A stretch of 58,682 bases of DNA from Endomicrobium sp. (GCA_031271205.1 JAISWG010000011.1:1-58682); one strand, 5' to 3'; counted from the first letter of the stretch, positions 8,882-19,232 are shown. Notes: generated from the sequence alone by a model not told the origin. A program made the numbers and translations.

Positions 8882-10360
8882 CTACTTCCATTTTAAAATT
8901 GGTTTTCTGGCAGCTTCTACTTCGTTTAATCTTCTTACAGGAGTATTTATCGGAGCATCCTTTAATTTTTGTAACTCTTGACAAGATTCTTCAAGAATAA
9001 TTTTATTGACGACATTTACAAATTTATCTAAAGTCTCTTTTGATTCAGTTTCCGTAGGCTCAATCATTATAGCTTCATCTACAATCAAAGGGAAATATAT
9101 CGTTGGAGCATAATAGCCATAATCTAAAAGCCTTTTTGCGATGTCTATAGTTCTTATATCATTTTTAAACAAAGGTTTCGGAGAAAGAACAAACTCATGC
9201 ATACACCTATTGCCTGCAGGAACATTAATTTTATCTTTAAATTTGGCAAGCATATAGTTTGCATTAAGAACTGCCTGTTTGGAAACATTTTTTAACCCTT
9301 TTCCTCCAAGCGCCTTCACATACGCATAAGCTCTTAATATCACAGGAAAATTTCCAAAGAATGCTTTTAACTTGCCAATGCTTTTTAATTTCTTATAATT
9401 TAATACATATTTGTCTTTCTTTTTTTCCACCCTAGGAACAGGAAGAAAGGGCTCCAAAAAAGATTTAACTCCAATAGGTCCAGACCCCGGTCCACCACCA
9501 CCATGAGGTGTTGAAAAAGTTTTATGCAGATTTATATGCATAACATCAAATCCCATGTCGCCCGGTCTTACTATTCCCATAACTGCGTTGAAATTTGCGC
9601 CATCATAATACAAAAGACTTCCATTGTCATGAATCAATTTCGATATTTTAACTATGTTTTTTTCAAATATTCCCAAAGTATTTGGAACGGTAAGCATAAG
9701 TGCCGCAACTTCAGAAGTTAAAACTTCTTTCAATTTATCATGGGATACGCTACCATCATCTAACTCAGACTTTAACGGAACAATTTCAAATCCAGCAAAA
9801 GCCGCTGAAGCTGGATTTGTGCCATGAGCAGAATCTGGAACAATTATTTTTTTTCTTTTTTGTCTTATAGATTTAAAATACTTAGCTATTACTAAAAGTC
9901 CAGCAAACTCACCGTGAGCACCAGCCGCTTGCTGCAAAGAAAAAGTATCCATGCCAGTAATTTCGCATAAATCTTTTTCTAATTCATACATAACTTCTAA
10001 AGTACCCTGCATAGTTTCAATAGGCTGATAAGGATGTACATTGTTAAACGCATCGTTTTTGGCTATACGCTCATTTATCAACGGATTATATTTCATAGTA
10101 CATGATCCAAGCGGATAAAAAACTGTACTAAGAGCATAATTTTTTTTTGAAAGATTTGTAAAGTGTCTTAATAAGTCGTTCTCAGTAATGCTTGGCAATC
10201 CCAAAGGAATGCCTCTTTTTAAGTTTTCAGGAACTTGAGCATCTATTGCCACATCGCACTCAACACCATACGCCGACTGACATTCCGAAGATAATTCATT
10301 TAATAATTTTTCCATTTTATATCCTTGTTTATTAACGATACAGATCTGTGCATTAACCAA
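8882..10360 (-). CDS. gcvPB: Glycine dehydrogenase (decarboxylating) subunit 2
   Basis: PLGSCTMKYNP, LQQAAGAHGEFAGL, DSAHGTNPASA, NLHKTFSTPHGGGGPGSGP. Confidence 0.97.
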   Translation of the reverse strand: MVNAQICIVNKQGYKMEKLLNELSSECQSAYGVECDVAIDAQVPENLKRGIPLGLPSITENDLLRHFTNLSKKNYALSTVFYPLGSCTMKYNPLINERIAKNDAFNNVHPYQPIETMQGTLEVMYELEKDLCEITGMDTFSLQQAAGAHGEFAGLLVIAKYFKSIRQKRKKIIVPDSAHGTNPASAAFAGFEIVPLKSELDDGSVSHDKLKEVLTSEVAALMLTVPNTLGIFEKNIVKISKLIHDNGSLLYYDGANFNAVMGIVRPGDMGFDVMHINLHKTFSTPHGGGGPGSGPIGVKSFLEPFLPVPRVEKKKDKYVLNYKKLKSIGKLKAFFGNFPVILRAYAYVKALGGKGLKNVSKQAVLNANYMLAKFKDKINVPAGNRCMHEFVLSPKPLFKNDIRTIDIAKRLLDYGYYAPTIYFPLIVDEAIMIEPTETESKETLDKFVNVVNKIILEESCQELQKLKDAPINTPVRRLNEVEAARKPILKWK

Positions 10361-10433
10361 TTAAATCATCAATTAACACTCTCGGAAATTTTGATCTCAT
10401 CGAATTATTTTATAACGAGCAAAATTATACAGC

Positions 10434-11765
10434 TTATATCTTCATCAAAAGCTCTACAAGTCTATTTATTTCCGCTTCAGTTCTTTGCTCTGTTACACAA
10501 AAAAGGAGACAATTTTTAAAATTGTCTCCGGCATTCGATAAATCTAAAGGTCCCAAAATATTATTTTTAAGTAAAACTTTGTTTATCTTTTTTATATTTT
10601 TACTTGTTTCAATTACAAATTCGTTAAAAAAAGTTTCATTTTCAAACTTGGCCTTGAAGCCGTCCAATGATTTTATTTTTGCAAACGCATATCTTGCTTT
10701 AGAAATATTTGTTTCAGCAAGGTTTGAAAAACCTGCATTTCCCCAACCAGACAAAAATACACAAGCAGCTAAAGCATTCAAAGATGCGTTTGTACAAATA
10801 TTAGACGTGGCTTTTTCTCTTCTGATGTGTTGTTCTCTTGACTGCAGCGTTAACACAAAACCTCTTTTGCCATCTCTATCTGTAGTTTGACCTACAATCC
10901 TTCCTGGCATTTTCCATTCTAAAGATTTTTTTACAGCCATAAAACCAATGGTAGCTCCACCCACACTCATCGAAGAACCCAGCGCTTGTCCTTCTCCAAC
11001 AACTATGTCTGCGTTATATTCTCCGGGAGCCTTAAAAACACCCAAAGACAAAGGATTTATAATAACGATAAATAGAGAATTTTTGCTCTTTATTGCCAAA
11101 GACAACGCGTCCATATACTCAACAATACCAAAATAGTTCGGCGATTGTATTACAACCGCGGCAGTATTGTAATCAGTAAGAGAATCCACAGTATTTTTGT
11201 CCAATCGTCCATTGTCTGACAAAGAAATTATTTCTATTTTCGCTTTAGAATTTTCAAGATAGGTTTTTACAGTTTGAATATATTCTGGATGCACTCCGGA
11301 AGAAATTAATATTTTATTTTTGTCACCTACTCTTAAAGCAAGCAAAACTGCCTCTGCAGCTGCTGTAGCACCGTCATAAAGAGAAGCGTTTGAAACATCC
11401 AATCCAGTCAACGCACATATCAAGCTTTGATACTCAAAAACAGCCTGCAAAGTACCTTGACTCGCTTCAGCCTGATAAGGTGTATATGCCGTCCAAAATT
11501 CTGACCTTCCGATAATTTCACCAACTAAAGAAGGAATAAAATGATCGTAAACGCCAGCTCCTCTAAAAGAAATTAACTTTTTATTTTTAGAAGCTATATT
11601 TAAGAAATAATTTAAAAGTTCTTGTTCGGTCTTTCCACCCGAAATGTTTAAATCTTTAACTTTCAAATGACTGGGAATAATTTTGAACAATTCATCAATA
11701 TTACCAATTCCTATGCTTTCAAACATTTGTTTTTTATCTTTTTGATTTTGCGGTGTATAGTCCAT
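10434..11765 (-). CDS. gcvPA: Glycine dehydrogenase (decarboxylating) subunit 1
   Basis: FRGAGVYDHFIPSLV, AYTPYQAEASQGTLQ, MPGRIVGQT, RGFVLTLQSREQHIRREKATSNICTN. Confidence 0.97.
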   Translation of the reverse strand: MDYTPQNQKDKKQMFESIGIGNIDELFKIIPSHLKVKDLNISGGKTEQELLNYFLNIASKNKKLISFRGAGVYDHFIPSLVGEIIGRSEFWTAYTPYQAEASQGTLQAVFEYQSLICALTGLDVSNASLYDGATAAAEAVLLALRVGDKNKILISSGVHPEYIQTVKTYLENSKAKIEIISLSDNGRLDKNTVDSLTDYNTAAVVIQSPNYFGIVEYMDALSLAIKSKNSLFIVIINPLSLGVFKAPGEYNADIVVGEGQALGSSMSVGGATIGFMAVKKSLEWKMPGRIVGQTTDRDGKRGFVLTLQSREQHIRREKATSNICTNASLNALAACVFLSGWGNAGFSNLAETNISKARYAFAKIKSLDGFKAKFENETFFNEFVIETSKNIKKINKVLLKNNILGPLDLSNAGDNFKNCLLFCVTEQRTEAEINRLVELLMKI

Positions 11766-11780
11766 ATTATATTATCCTGT

Positions 11781-12155
11781 TTATACTAATTTTTTATAAT
11801 CATTAGCTTTCAATAAATCGTCTAATTCTTTTTTATTGAAGAACTCTATTACAAACAAATATCCTTCTTCATAAGGGGAATTATTTACAAGCTCGGGACT
11901 TCCTAAAACATTATTATTTATCTCAACAATTTTTCCACTTACTGGTGCATATATATCAAATGCAGATTTTACAGACTCCACAACTGCTGCAGGTTGTTCT
12001 TTCTTTACACCTGTACCTATTTCAGGAAGCTCTACATGTACTATATCTGTAATTTCATGTTGGGCAAAATCTGTAATGCCAACCTTTATTTTATTCTCTT
12101 CAATTTTCACCCACTCGTGGGTTTTTGTATACAATAAATCTTGTGGAATATTCAT
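11781..12155 (-). CDS. gcvH: Glycine cleavage system H protein
   Basis: YTKTHEWVK, AAVVESVKSAFDIYAPVSGKIVEIN lipoyl-lysine motif. Confidence 0.97.
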   Translation of the reverse strand: MNIPQDLLYTKTHEWVKIEENKIKVGITDFAQHEITDIVHVELPEIGTGVKKEQPAAVVESVKSAFDIYAPVSGKIVEINNNVLGSPELVNNSPYEEGYLFVIEFFNKKELDDLLKANDYKKLV

Positions 12156-12175
12156 CCATACCCTCTTTTTTTGAT

Positions 12176-12673
12176 TTATAAATAATACTTTATGCTGATT
12201 TTTGGAATATTTTCTACATTCGTTCCAACAGAATTTGTTCCTCCGCCTCCTATACTAAAAGAAAGACCTGCCTGAGTAGAGAGAGATAAATTGTCCAGCA
12301 CAAACCATTCAACACCGAACCCTCCTGTAATAATACCGAATGTTTTTTTTCTTCTATATAAAGCCAAACTTACACTAGAAAAAACATTTAACTTTTTATA
12401 AGATTTTATTACATATAAAAATTCTCCTCCCACAATATATCTGTTCTTATCTGCATAATTGTCATCTATTCTAAACCCTAAAAAACCTTCAATACCGACA
12501 AGATCAGTCAACCAGTATCTTGCAGAAAGTACAGGCAAGTGTAGCACAGAAGAATTAAAACCAATTCCAATTTTTTTAGCAAGTTGTCTTTCAGAAACTA
12601 CATTTATTTGAACCGCAATAGCAGAAGATATTAATACACTAACACATAACAACGTTAATATTACCTTTTTCAT
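12176..12673 (-). CDS. Predicted outer-membrane beta-barrel-like protein
   Basis: Signal peptide; alternating beta-strand pattern. Confidence 0.55.
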   Translation of the reverse strand: MKKVILTLLCVSVLISSAIAVQINVVSERQLAKKIGIGFNSSVLHLPVLSARYWLTDLVGIEGFLGFRIDDNYADKNRYIVGGEFLYVIKSYKKLNVFSSVSLALYRRKKTFGIITGGFGVEWFVLDNLSLSTQAGLSFSIGGGGTNSVGTNVENIPKISIKYYL

Positions 12674-12689
12674 TTGATTTATCTCCTAA

Positions 12690-13313
12690 TTATTTTATCT
12701 CATTAATTCTTTTTTGAGCTTTTTCAGCTTCTTGTGTTGCCGGGAAACTAATCAATACTTCATTAAACGTCTTTACAGCTTCGTCTTTGAAACCTGCCCC
12801 AAGATAATACTCAGCTAAATTTAAATAAATATCTCTTATTAAGAAGTGGTCAGGATATTTGTCTATAAATTTTTTTGATACAGTTATAGCGTTGAAATAA
12901 TCTTTCTTAGAGTCATAAATATAAATAATTCTTACTAAAGCCAAAGGTTTTATAGTTTCTGGCTTAGCTTTACTTTCAGTTTCTTTTAGGATATTTAAAG
13001 CCTCATCATAAAACTGAAGTTCCATGAGCATGTCGGCTCTAAATAATTTTGCTTGATATGCTGCAGGGGTTTTTGGATACTTTGCTATAACTTCATCCAG
13101 CATTGCTATGCCTAATTGCTGATTTCTGTTGGCAAAAGCGGAATAGGCTTTTGCCAAGTCTAGTGAAGATGAATTATTAATTTTATAAACTTTTAAACAA
13201 TAAATAAAAATTACAACAATTACAAGCAAAACTACGAAAATTATAATTGCTAAAACTTTTATGGCTGATCTGGCAATAATATCAGGAATTTTTTTTAAAA
13301 AATTGCTTTGCAT
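12690..13313 (-). CDS. Membrane-anchored TPR protein (YfgM/YbgF-like)
   Basis: N-terminal TM helix followed by TPR-like helical repeats. Confidence 0.65.
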   Translation of the reverse strand: MQSNFLKKIPDIIARSAIKVLAIIIFVVLLVIVVIFIYCLKVYKINNSSSLDLAKAYSAFANRNQQLGIAMLDEVIAKYPKTPAAYQAKLFRADMLMELQFYDEALNILKETESKAKPETIKPLALVRIIYIYDSKKDYFNAITVSKKFIDKYPDHFLIRDIYLNLAEYYLGAGFKDEAVKTFNEVLISFPATQEAEKAQKRINEIK

Positions 13314-13965
13314 TCTTACAATCTCCTTTATTAACTAATTCCAAAGAATTCTTTTGCATATCGTCAAAAAAATCTACATAAAGACCCGCGTCAGATAGAA
13401 CTTTTGCTACAAGTCTTTTTGTTAAAAGATTTTCAGGTTCATGAGTGTCAGTATTAATAACAAGTTTTGCTTTATTTTTTAAAGCAATTTGAGCAACTTC
13501 TTTGTTTGTAATACCATGTTTTGATTTTGTAGTAATCTCTATTTTTACATCATTTTTTGCTGCAAGCAGAGCAACCTCATCAGATAAATGGCCTGGATGT
13601 GCTAGTATGTCTATCTTTGCCTCAACAGCAGCCAGATTTGTCCCTTCAGGAACTACTTCTTCAATAGTTTCCCCATGAACTAGAACAACTTTTGCTCCAA
13701 GCGCTTTGCACTCACAAGAAACCTCTCTAATGAGACGAGGAGGAACATATGTAAGTTCAGCACCCGGTAAAACAAATATACCATAGTTTTCAGTCAAAAT
13801 CTTAGCTAATTTCGCAATTCTAGAGATAACAAAATCCATATTTGAGTGGTCAACATGATCTGTAATAGCTATGGCTGTATATCCATACCTTTTAGCTCTA
13901 TAAACAAGTTCAGATGGACTTAAAACCCCGTCTGAAAATAGTGTATGTGTATGTAAATCTATCAT
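13282..13965 (-). CDS. PHP-domain phosphoesterase
   Basis: IDLHTHTLFSDG, AITDHVDHSN, ILAHPGHL, INTDTHEP. Confidence 0.9.
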   Translation of the reverse strand: MIDLHTHTLFSDGVLSPSELVYRAKRYGYTAIAITDHVDHSNMDFVISRIAKLAKILTENYGIFVLPGAELTYVPPRLIREVSCECKALGAKVVLVHGETIEEVVPEGTNLAAVEAKIDILAHPGHLSDEVALLAAKNDVKIEITTKSKHGITNKEVAQIALKNKAKLVINTDTHEPENLLTKRLVAKVLSDAGLYVDFFDDMQKNSLELVNKGDCKNAKQFFKKNS

Positions 13966-14127
13966 AGTTTATTCCCTCGATAAAATTGTAACAAAAACTT
14001 TGAATACAATCAACGAAATGTAAAAACTCTCAAAAACAGCAAACACTATCTACAACAGAATTTGATATGTTTTATTCTATCAATACAATTTTGATTTATA
14101 TTAAAGTAATTACTAAATTACAGCTTA

Positions 14128-14176
14128 AAACCTAAGCACATCGTTTTTATATCCCCTAAAAGAAAAAATAAATTTT
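14128..14176. repeat. Interspersed ~48-bp repeat, copy A
   Basis: AAACCTAAGCACATCGTTTTTATATCCCCTAAAAGAAAAAATAAATTT, 2 mismatches to copy B at 24469. Confidence 0.8.
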
Positions 14177-14384
14177 TTGATGTAATGTTTTAAATTGGAA
14201 ATAGTTTTATGTTTTAGGAAGAAAATTGCTGCAGCAAAAGTCACAAAATCACCAGAAAAAAAACTTCATTTTGTCTCATCGAGACTAACAATAAATCAAA
14301 GAGAATCCTTTGCTCGTAAATTTTTATCAAAAAAAATAGATCATATCGCGCACTCTTAATAAACTATTTAATTAATGCAAGAAT

Positions 14385-14759
14385 CTACCTAACCACGTCT
14401 TTTTTTACAAATCTCTTTGAAGAATCTTCAGCAATTCTTGCAGCTTTTCCTGAAAGATTTCTCAAGTAGTATAATTTTGCTCTGCGGACTTTCCCATGTC
14501 TTACAATTTCAACCTTATCTATACGAGGAGAGTTGATAGGAAAAATTCTCTCTACGCCTATACCAAATGAAATTTTTCTAACTGTAAAAGTTTTTGAAAA
14601 ACCGCTGCCTTTTATGCGAATAACAACCCCTTCAAAAATCTGAATTCTTTCATTTCCGCCTTCAACTATTTTAAAGTATACCTTCACCTGATCACCTGGC
14701 TTAAAAGATACACCTAAATCTCTCTTTTGTAATGATTGAACATACTCTAATAATGACAT
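14385..14759 (-). CDS. rplS: 50S ribosomal protein L19
   Basis: [65 protein letters not shown]. Confidence 0.97.
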   Translation of the reverse strand: MSLLEYVQSLQKRDLGVSFKPGDQVKVYFKIVEGGNERIQIFEGVVIRIKGSGFSKTFTVRKISFGIGVERIFPINSPRIDKVEIVRHGKVRRAKLYYLRNLSGKAARIAEDSSKRFVKKDVVR

Positions 14760-14827
14760 TTTCTACTCCTATAAATAACAACAACGCGAAAACAAAAAAA
14801 AACACCGCATTTTAATATATCTTCAAC

Positions 14828-15532
14828 TTATTTTATTTTTAGCAAATCAGGACGTCTTTCTTCTGTACGTTTATAAGATTCTTTTTGACGCCAAGACTCA
14901 ATTTTCTTATGATCTCCTGACAAAAGGACATCTGGTACTTTATGACCCTTAAACACAGCGGGTCTTGTATAATGGGGATAATCTAGAAGCCCATTGTAAA
15001 AAGAATCATTAGTTACTGAAGATTTTTCTTTAACAACACCTGGAAGCATTCTGGCCATACTATCAATTAAAACCATCGCAGGAATCTCTCCTCCGGTAAG
15101 AATATAATCTCCTATGGATATTTCTTCGTCAACATAACACATAACACGCTCATCAATCCCTTCATAGTGACCGCATACAAGAATCAAATGTTTAAACTTT
15201 AAAAGATTTTTTAAAATTTCATTGTTTAACGTTTTTCCCTGTGGCGACATATAAATTACACATGATTTGGCATATGGACTTTTATAAAAACCACTCTTTC
15301 TCTTAACGCTTATATTCTTTATAGCATCATAAAAAGGTTGGAGTTTCATAACCATGCCCACGCCGCCACCAAAAGGTCTGTCATCAACTTTTTTATGCCT
15401 ACTCTTAGAAAAAAGCCTTACATCTACCACAGTAATATCAAGAATCTTTTTTTTAGATGCCTTTCCTATCAAACTTTCTGTCAGCACTCCCTGAAACATC
15501 AATGGAAATATTGTAAGAACATCAATCTTCAT
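14828..15532 (-). CDS. trmD: tRNA (guanine-N1)-methyltransferase
   Basis: MKIDVLTIFPLMF, DDRPFGGGVGMV, CGHYEGIDERV, EISIGDYILTGGE. Confidence 0.96.
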   Translation of the reverse strand: MKIDVLTIFPLMFQGVLTESLIGKASKKKILDITVVDVRLFSKSRHKKVDDRPFGGGVGMVMKLQPFYDAIKNISVKRKSGFYKSPYAKSCVIYMSPQGKTLNNEILKNLLKFKHLILVCGHYEGIDERVMCYVDEEISIGDYILTGGEIPAMVLIDSMARMLPGVVKEKSSVTNDSFYNGLLDYPHYTRPAVFKGHKVPDVLLSGDHKKIESWRQKESYKRTEERRPDLLKIK

Positions 15533-15836
15533 ACACATAGTAACCACTATACTCAAGAGCGTCGTCAGCTGATTTTACTTTACCATAAATTTTATCGTGT
15601 TCTTTAGGTAGAACTACAAAAATTTTTTTCCTTGCAGAATTAACTTCTTTTACCACACTCTTTAACGCGGGTATCAAAACTTCCTCATTGTAATACTTTA
15701 CAACCCAAACATCGTTGCTACCTGTTAATATAACATCCGAGAGAACACCTATAAGGTTTCCACGTTGATTAAATACCTCAAAACCTAATATATCTGAGAC
15801 CTTCCATTTTAAATCATTATTTTTATAATCCATCAT
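15522..15836 (-). CDS. rimM: RimM-like protein with only the C-terminal PRC-barrel domain
   Basis: SDILGFEVFNQRGNLIGVLSDVILTGSNDVWVV...EVLIPALKSVVKEVN; 104 aa, N-terminal RimM domain absent. Confidence 0.8.
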   Translation of the reverse strand: MMDYKNNDLKWKVSDILGFEVFNQRGNLIGVLSDVILTGSNDVWVVKYYNEEVLIPALKSVVKEVNSARKKIFVVLPKEHDKIYGKVKSADDALEYSGYYVYED

Positions 15837-16067
15837 TCACTCTACTACTTCTACCGTTGCCCTTTTATCAAGTTTTGCAGAAGCAGAATTCACAATAACT
15901 CTTATTGCCTTAATTATTCTTCCTTCCTTGCCAATAACCTTTCCTCTGTCTCTATCGGCTACTTTTAACTCTAAAACTGTCGTTTTTTCACCTGCAATTT
16001 CTTTGACTTCAGTCTGATCCGGATTATCAACCAAAGCCTTCGCAATCAAAAGCACTAGCTCCTTCAT
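15837..16067 (-). CDS. khpA: KH-domain RNA-binding protein
   Basis: MKELVLLIAKALVDNPDQ...DRGKVIGKEGRIIKAIRVIV; SD GGAGG precedes internal ATG at 16067. Confidence 0.93.
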   Translation of the reverse strand: MKELVLLIAKALVDNPDQTEVKEIAGEKTTVLELKVADRDRGKVIGKEGRIIKAIRVIVNSASAKLDKRATVEVVE

Positions 16068-16120
16068 TGAATCCGCCTCCTCCATTAATTATTTGATTAA
16101 GAGATAGACATTATTTATTC

Positions 16121-16363
16121 TCAGACGCTTGACTCTTTTTTTATCAATACCGCTACAGTCTCGGAAACTTTTGCACCCACACCTAACCAATAATTGACTC
16201 TGTCCATATTGATATTAAGCTTATTGTCTAAGGCCATAGGATCATACTGCCCTAAAATTTCGATAGACTGCCCATCTCTTTTTGATTTCTGATCAATTAC
16301 AACAAGTCTATAATATGGTTTTTTTGGCTTACCTATTCTTTGCAAACGTAGTCGAACTGCCAT
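16121..16363 (-). CDS. rpsP: 30S ribosomal protein S16
   Basis: MAVRLRLQRIGKPKKPYYRLVVID. Confidence 0.97.
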   Translation of the reverse strand: MAVRLRLQRIGKPKKPYYRLVVIDQKSKRDGQSIEILGQYDPMALDNKLNINMDRVNYWLGVGAKVSETVAVLIKKESSV

Positions 16364-16887
16364 CTCTGTAACCTCCCCCCCCCATAGTACCTAATGCAGC
16401 AACCCATCTAAAGGTCAACACCTACATCCCAATCTACGATCACGGAAATTATATATAAATCAGTTAATAATTGTCAACTAATCTTTTACTTGTAGAGGAG
16501 ATGTGTATTCTATACGGCAACATTTACAGCAATAGAAAGATACATACATAAATTATTACCAATCTCATTCCCATGTAGGACTTCACCATTTATGTTGATA
16601 ATTACATAAGCCTTTGGCCACCTTTTTCCATTTCCAAGTAGAAACAGAAAGCGGTGAGATTCGTATTCTTTGCCACCAACTTGACTACACATGCACATAT
16701 TATCCGTTGTGCTTTACGAAAACACAATCTATAACACACTTTCTTTGTTACATCTCATCCTTTTTATTCCCCACCCACTTTTTTAAAGTTTTTACATACA
16801 AAAAAACAGTTTTATCAATAAACAAAACAGGCTAAACTTCTTTACTATTTCAAAAAAATAAAACAAAATGTTTGTCTTGCTACAGAA

Positions 16888-16979
16888 CGGAGGGGGAGAG
16901 ATTCGAACTCTCGATACAGACTTTTATCCGTATACCGGTTTAGCAAACCAGCGCACTAAGCCAACTATGCGACCCCTCC
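16888..16979 (-). tRNA. tRNA-Ser(GCT)
   Basis: Reverse complement GGAGGGGTCGCATAG...TTGCTAA anticodon loop...GTTCGAATC...CCCCTCCG; 7-bp acceptor stem and long variable arm; CCA not encoded. Confidence 0.95.
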
Positions 16980-17340
16980 ATTTTTAGTTTTATCTTTATT
17001 GGTTTTATTTGATGTACCGTTTATCTTTTAGTATAAACATAGCTGCAATTCACAACTTTTAAAATTTAACTATTTAACCAAATCACTTGCTACAATGTTC
17101 ACGAAGCTAATCATCTCTCGGTTAAGTATTATACAAAAAATTCTTGTCTTGTGTGCAATGCGTCAGATTATTTATTTTCAGATTTGTTAACAAAACTTAC
17201 ACAGATTTATGACGTCTTTTTGGCTTTTTCTTAAGCCTATATTAAATCATCCCAGTATATGTTTAAGATTTTACATTCATATCTATTAGTTGATATAATC
17301 TCATTTTGAAATTATGAAATGTCATTTTATGGGAGATACG

Positions 17341-18207
17341 ATGAAACTAATAAACGGCAAAGAAATATCAAACGGCTTAAGATTAGAAATTAAAGATCAG
17401 GTTAAAAAAATCAAACAAGAAACAGGAAATCTTCCAGGCATTGCAACAATTTTAGTGGGAAAAAATCCTGCAAGTCAAATATATATAAAATCAAAAATTA
17501 AGGCTTGCCAAGAAGTGGGGATTCAATCTTTCCACCACAATCTTGGTGAAAATTCTTCAAAAGAAAATATTATCTCTTTAATAAACAAACTAAACAAAAA
17601 CTCCGCGGTTGATGGAATTTTGCTTCAGTTACCACTTCCAAATAATAAATATACTCAAGACTGCATAAACGCAATAAATCCTTTAAAAGATATAGATGGC
17701 CTACATCCTCTTAATGCAGGTCTTTTGAATTTGTCAAAAAACTGGGATGAAATTATCAAAAAAAATATTTTAGTTTCTTGCACCCCATTAGGAATCATAT
17801 ATCTTCTTCACAAATCAAACATATCAATTGAAAGAAAAACAGCAATTGTCATTGGAAGATCTAACTTAGTTGGCAAACCTGTTTCAATGTTATTGCTTGC
17901 AAATAACGCAACGGTAATAATTGCTCACTCCAAAACTAAAAACTTAAAAAAAATATGCAAAAATGCTGACATTGTTATTGCAGCAATAGGGAACTCTAAA
18001 TTTTTAAACAAGAATTTTATAAAAGACGGAGCAACAATCATTGACGTAGGCATCAATAGAACTCCCGACGGACTATGCGGTGATGTTGACTTCAATTCTG
18101 TTAAAAACATGAATGTAACTATAACTCCTGTACCTGGTGGTGTAGGGCCAATGACAATAACAATGCTACTTGAAAATACGCTTAAAGCATTTAAAAATAG
18201 ATGCTAA
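17341..18207 (+). CDS. folD: Bifunctional methylenetetrahydrofolate dehydrogenase/cyclohydrolase
   Basis: GILLQLPLPN, IDGLHPLNAG, GRSNLVGKPVSMLL, TPVPGGVGPMTITMLLENT. Confidence 0.97.
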   Translation: MKLINGKEISNGLRLEIKDQVKKIKQETGNLPGIATILVGKNPASQIYIKSKIKACQEVGIQSFHHNLGENSSKENIISLINKLNKNSAVDGILLQLPLPNNKYTQDCINAINPLKDIDGLHPLNAGLLNLSKNWDEIIKKNILVSCTPLGIIYLLHKSNISIERKTAIVIGRSNLVGKPVSMLLLANNATVIIAHSKTKNLKKICKNADIVIAAIGNSKFLNKNFIKDGATIIDVGINRTPDGLCGDVDFNSVKNMNVTITPVPGGVGPMTITMLLENTLKAFKNRC

Positions 18208-18260
18208 TGACACAATAACAATGCTACTTGAAAATACGCTTAAAGCATTTAAAAATAGAT
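18154..18260 (+). repeat. Tandem duplication of the 3' end of folD (period 58)
   Basis: CAATAACAATGCTACTTGAAAATACGCTTAAAGCATTTAAAAATAGAT at 18155-18202 and again at 18213-18260. Confidence 0.95.
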
Positions 18261-18334
18261 ATTATCTCTTATATTCTTTCAAATTCAAATTAGATGTTTA
18301 TGAATAATTAAAATTTTACTTTTTTGGAGATAAA

Positions 18335-19129
18335 ATGAACTTTGCTTTTTTGACAACATTTCTTTTTCCAATACTAGCAGGATTGATGTATTTTGTCATG
18401 GCTGTTGAAGTGAAACGTACAAGCAAATTTCGTTCAATAATGTTTGGCGATATAGGTTTTAAAAAAATTGAAGGGGCTTTTATAATGTTTGGGATTTATT
18501 TTATAACGAGACCTTTCCAAAATATTTTAGGTCCTCATCCTATGCCTCTAATAGTAAATTGTCTCCGACAATTTTTTCTGATGACTGTAATAGCCCCATC
18601 TATTCTCGTAGCTATTTTTCATTGGGTACCAACACCAAATGGAGCTCCTCGCTCGTCAAAATTTGCCTCTTATACAGTAGGAACATTAATGGGAATAATT
18701 TTTATTTTGTTAAATACTTTAGCAGTAACTGGATCTAAAATTTTGTCAATATGTGGCCCTATAACACTATACGATCCTATATGGTTTAAGTCAGTGAATC
18801 CTCCGATACAACTTATACTTATACACTTGATATGCCAATTTGTTTCTCCAGTTGGATTCTTGCTTCTCGCAGCAACATATGTAAGACACAGACGACATAA
18901 TTATCAACTTGCAAATGTTTACAATCTGATACCAACAAAGTGGAGATATCTTGAAACAAGTCTTATTATTTTTGCAAGCTCGTTTATTATTGCTGGATTA
19001 ACTACACTTTTTGGCGATTATTACACATACATATGGATTATTTACTTTGTAGGAGCTCTTGTGTCGGGTTTTTTTGAAATAAAAAGCATAAAACTTCCAC
19101 CACGAAATAGTCCAAAAGACTTGAAGTAA
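18335..19129 (+). CDS. Polytopic membrane protein, unknown function
   Basis: 264-aa ORF with multiple hydrophobic segments. Confidence 0.7.
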   Translation: MNFAFLTTFLFPILAGLMYFVMAVEVKRTSKFRSIMFGDIGFKKIEGAFIMFGIYFITRPFQNILGPHPMPLIVNCLRQFFLMTVIAPSILVAIFHWVPTPNGAPRSSKFASYTVGTLMGIIFILLNTLAVTGSKILSICGPITLYDPIWFKSVNPPIQLILIHLICQFVSPVGFLLLAATYVRHRRHNYQLANVYNLIPTKWRYLETSLIIFASSFIIAGLTTLFGDYYTYIWIIYFVGALVSGFFEIKSIKLPPRNSPKDLK

Positions 19130-19149
19130 ATTTTATTTTTTATTAGAAT
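19121..19149 (+). promoter_or_regulatory. Putative promoter (TTGAAG-17-TAGAAT) for the Lys-rich microprotein
   Basis: -35 19121-19126, -10 19144-19149. Confidence 0.4.
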
Positions 19150-19232
19150 GTCACCAGCTTTAAACTTTTTCCGCATTTAATGTGCGCGGGGAAATAAAAA
19201 CAAGGGATAACTTCCCAAAAGGAGAGCCGAGA

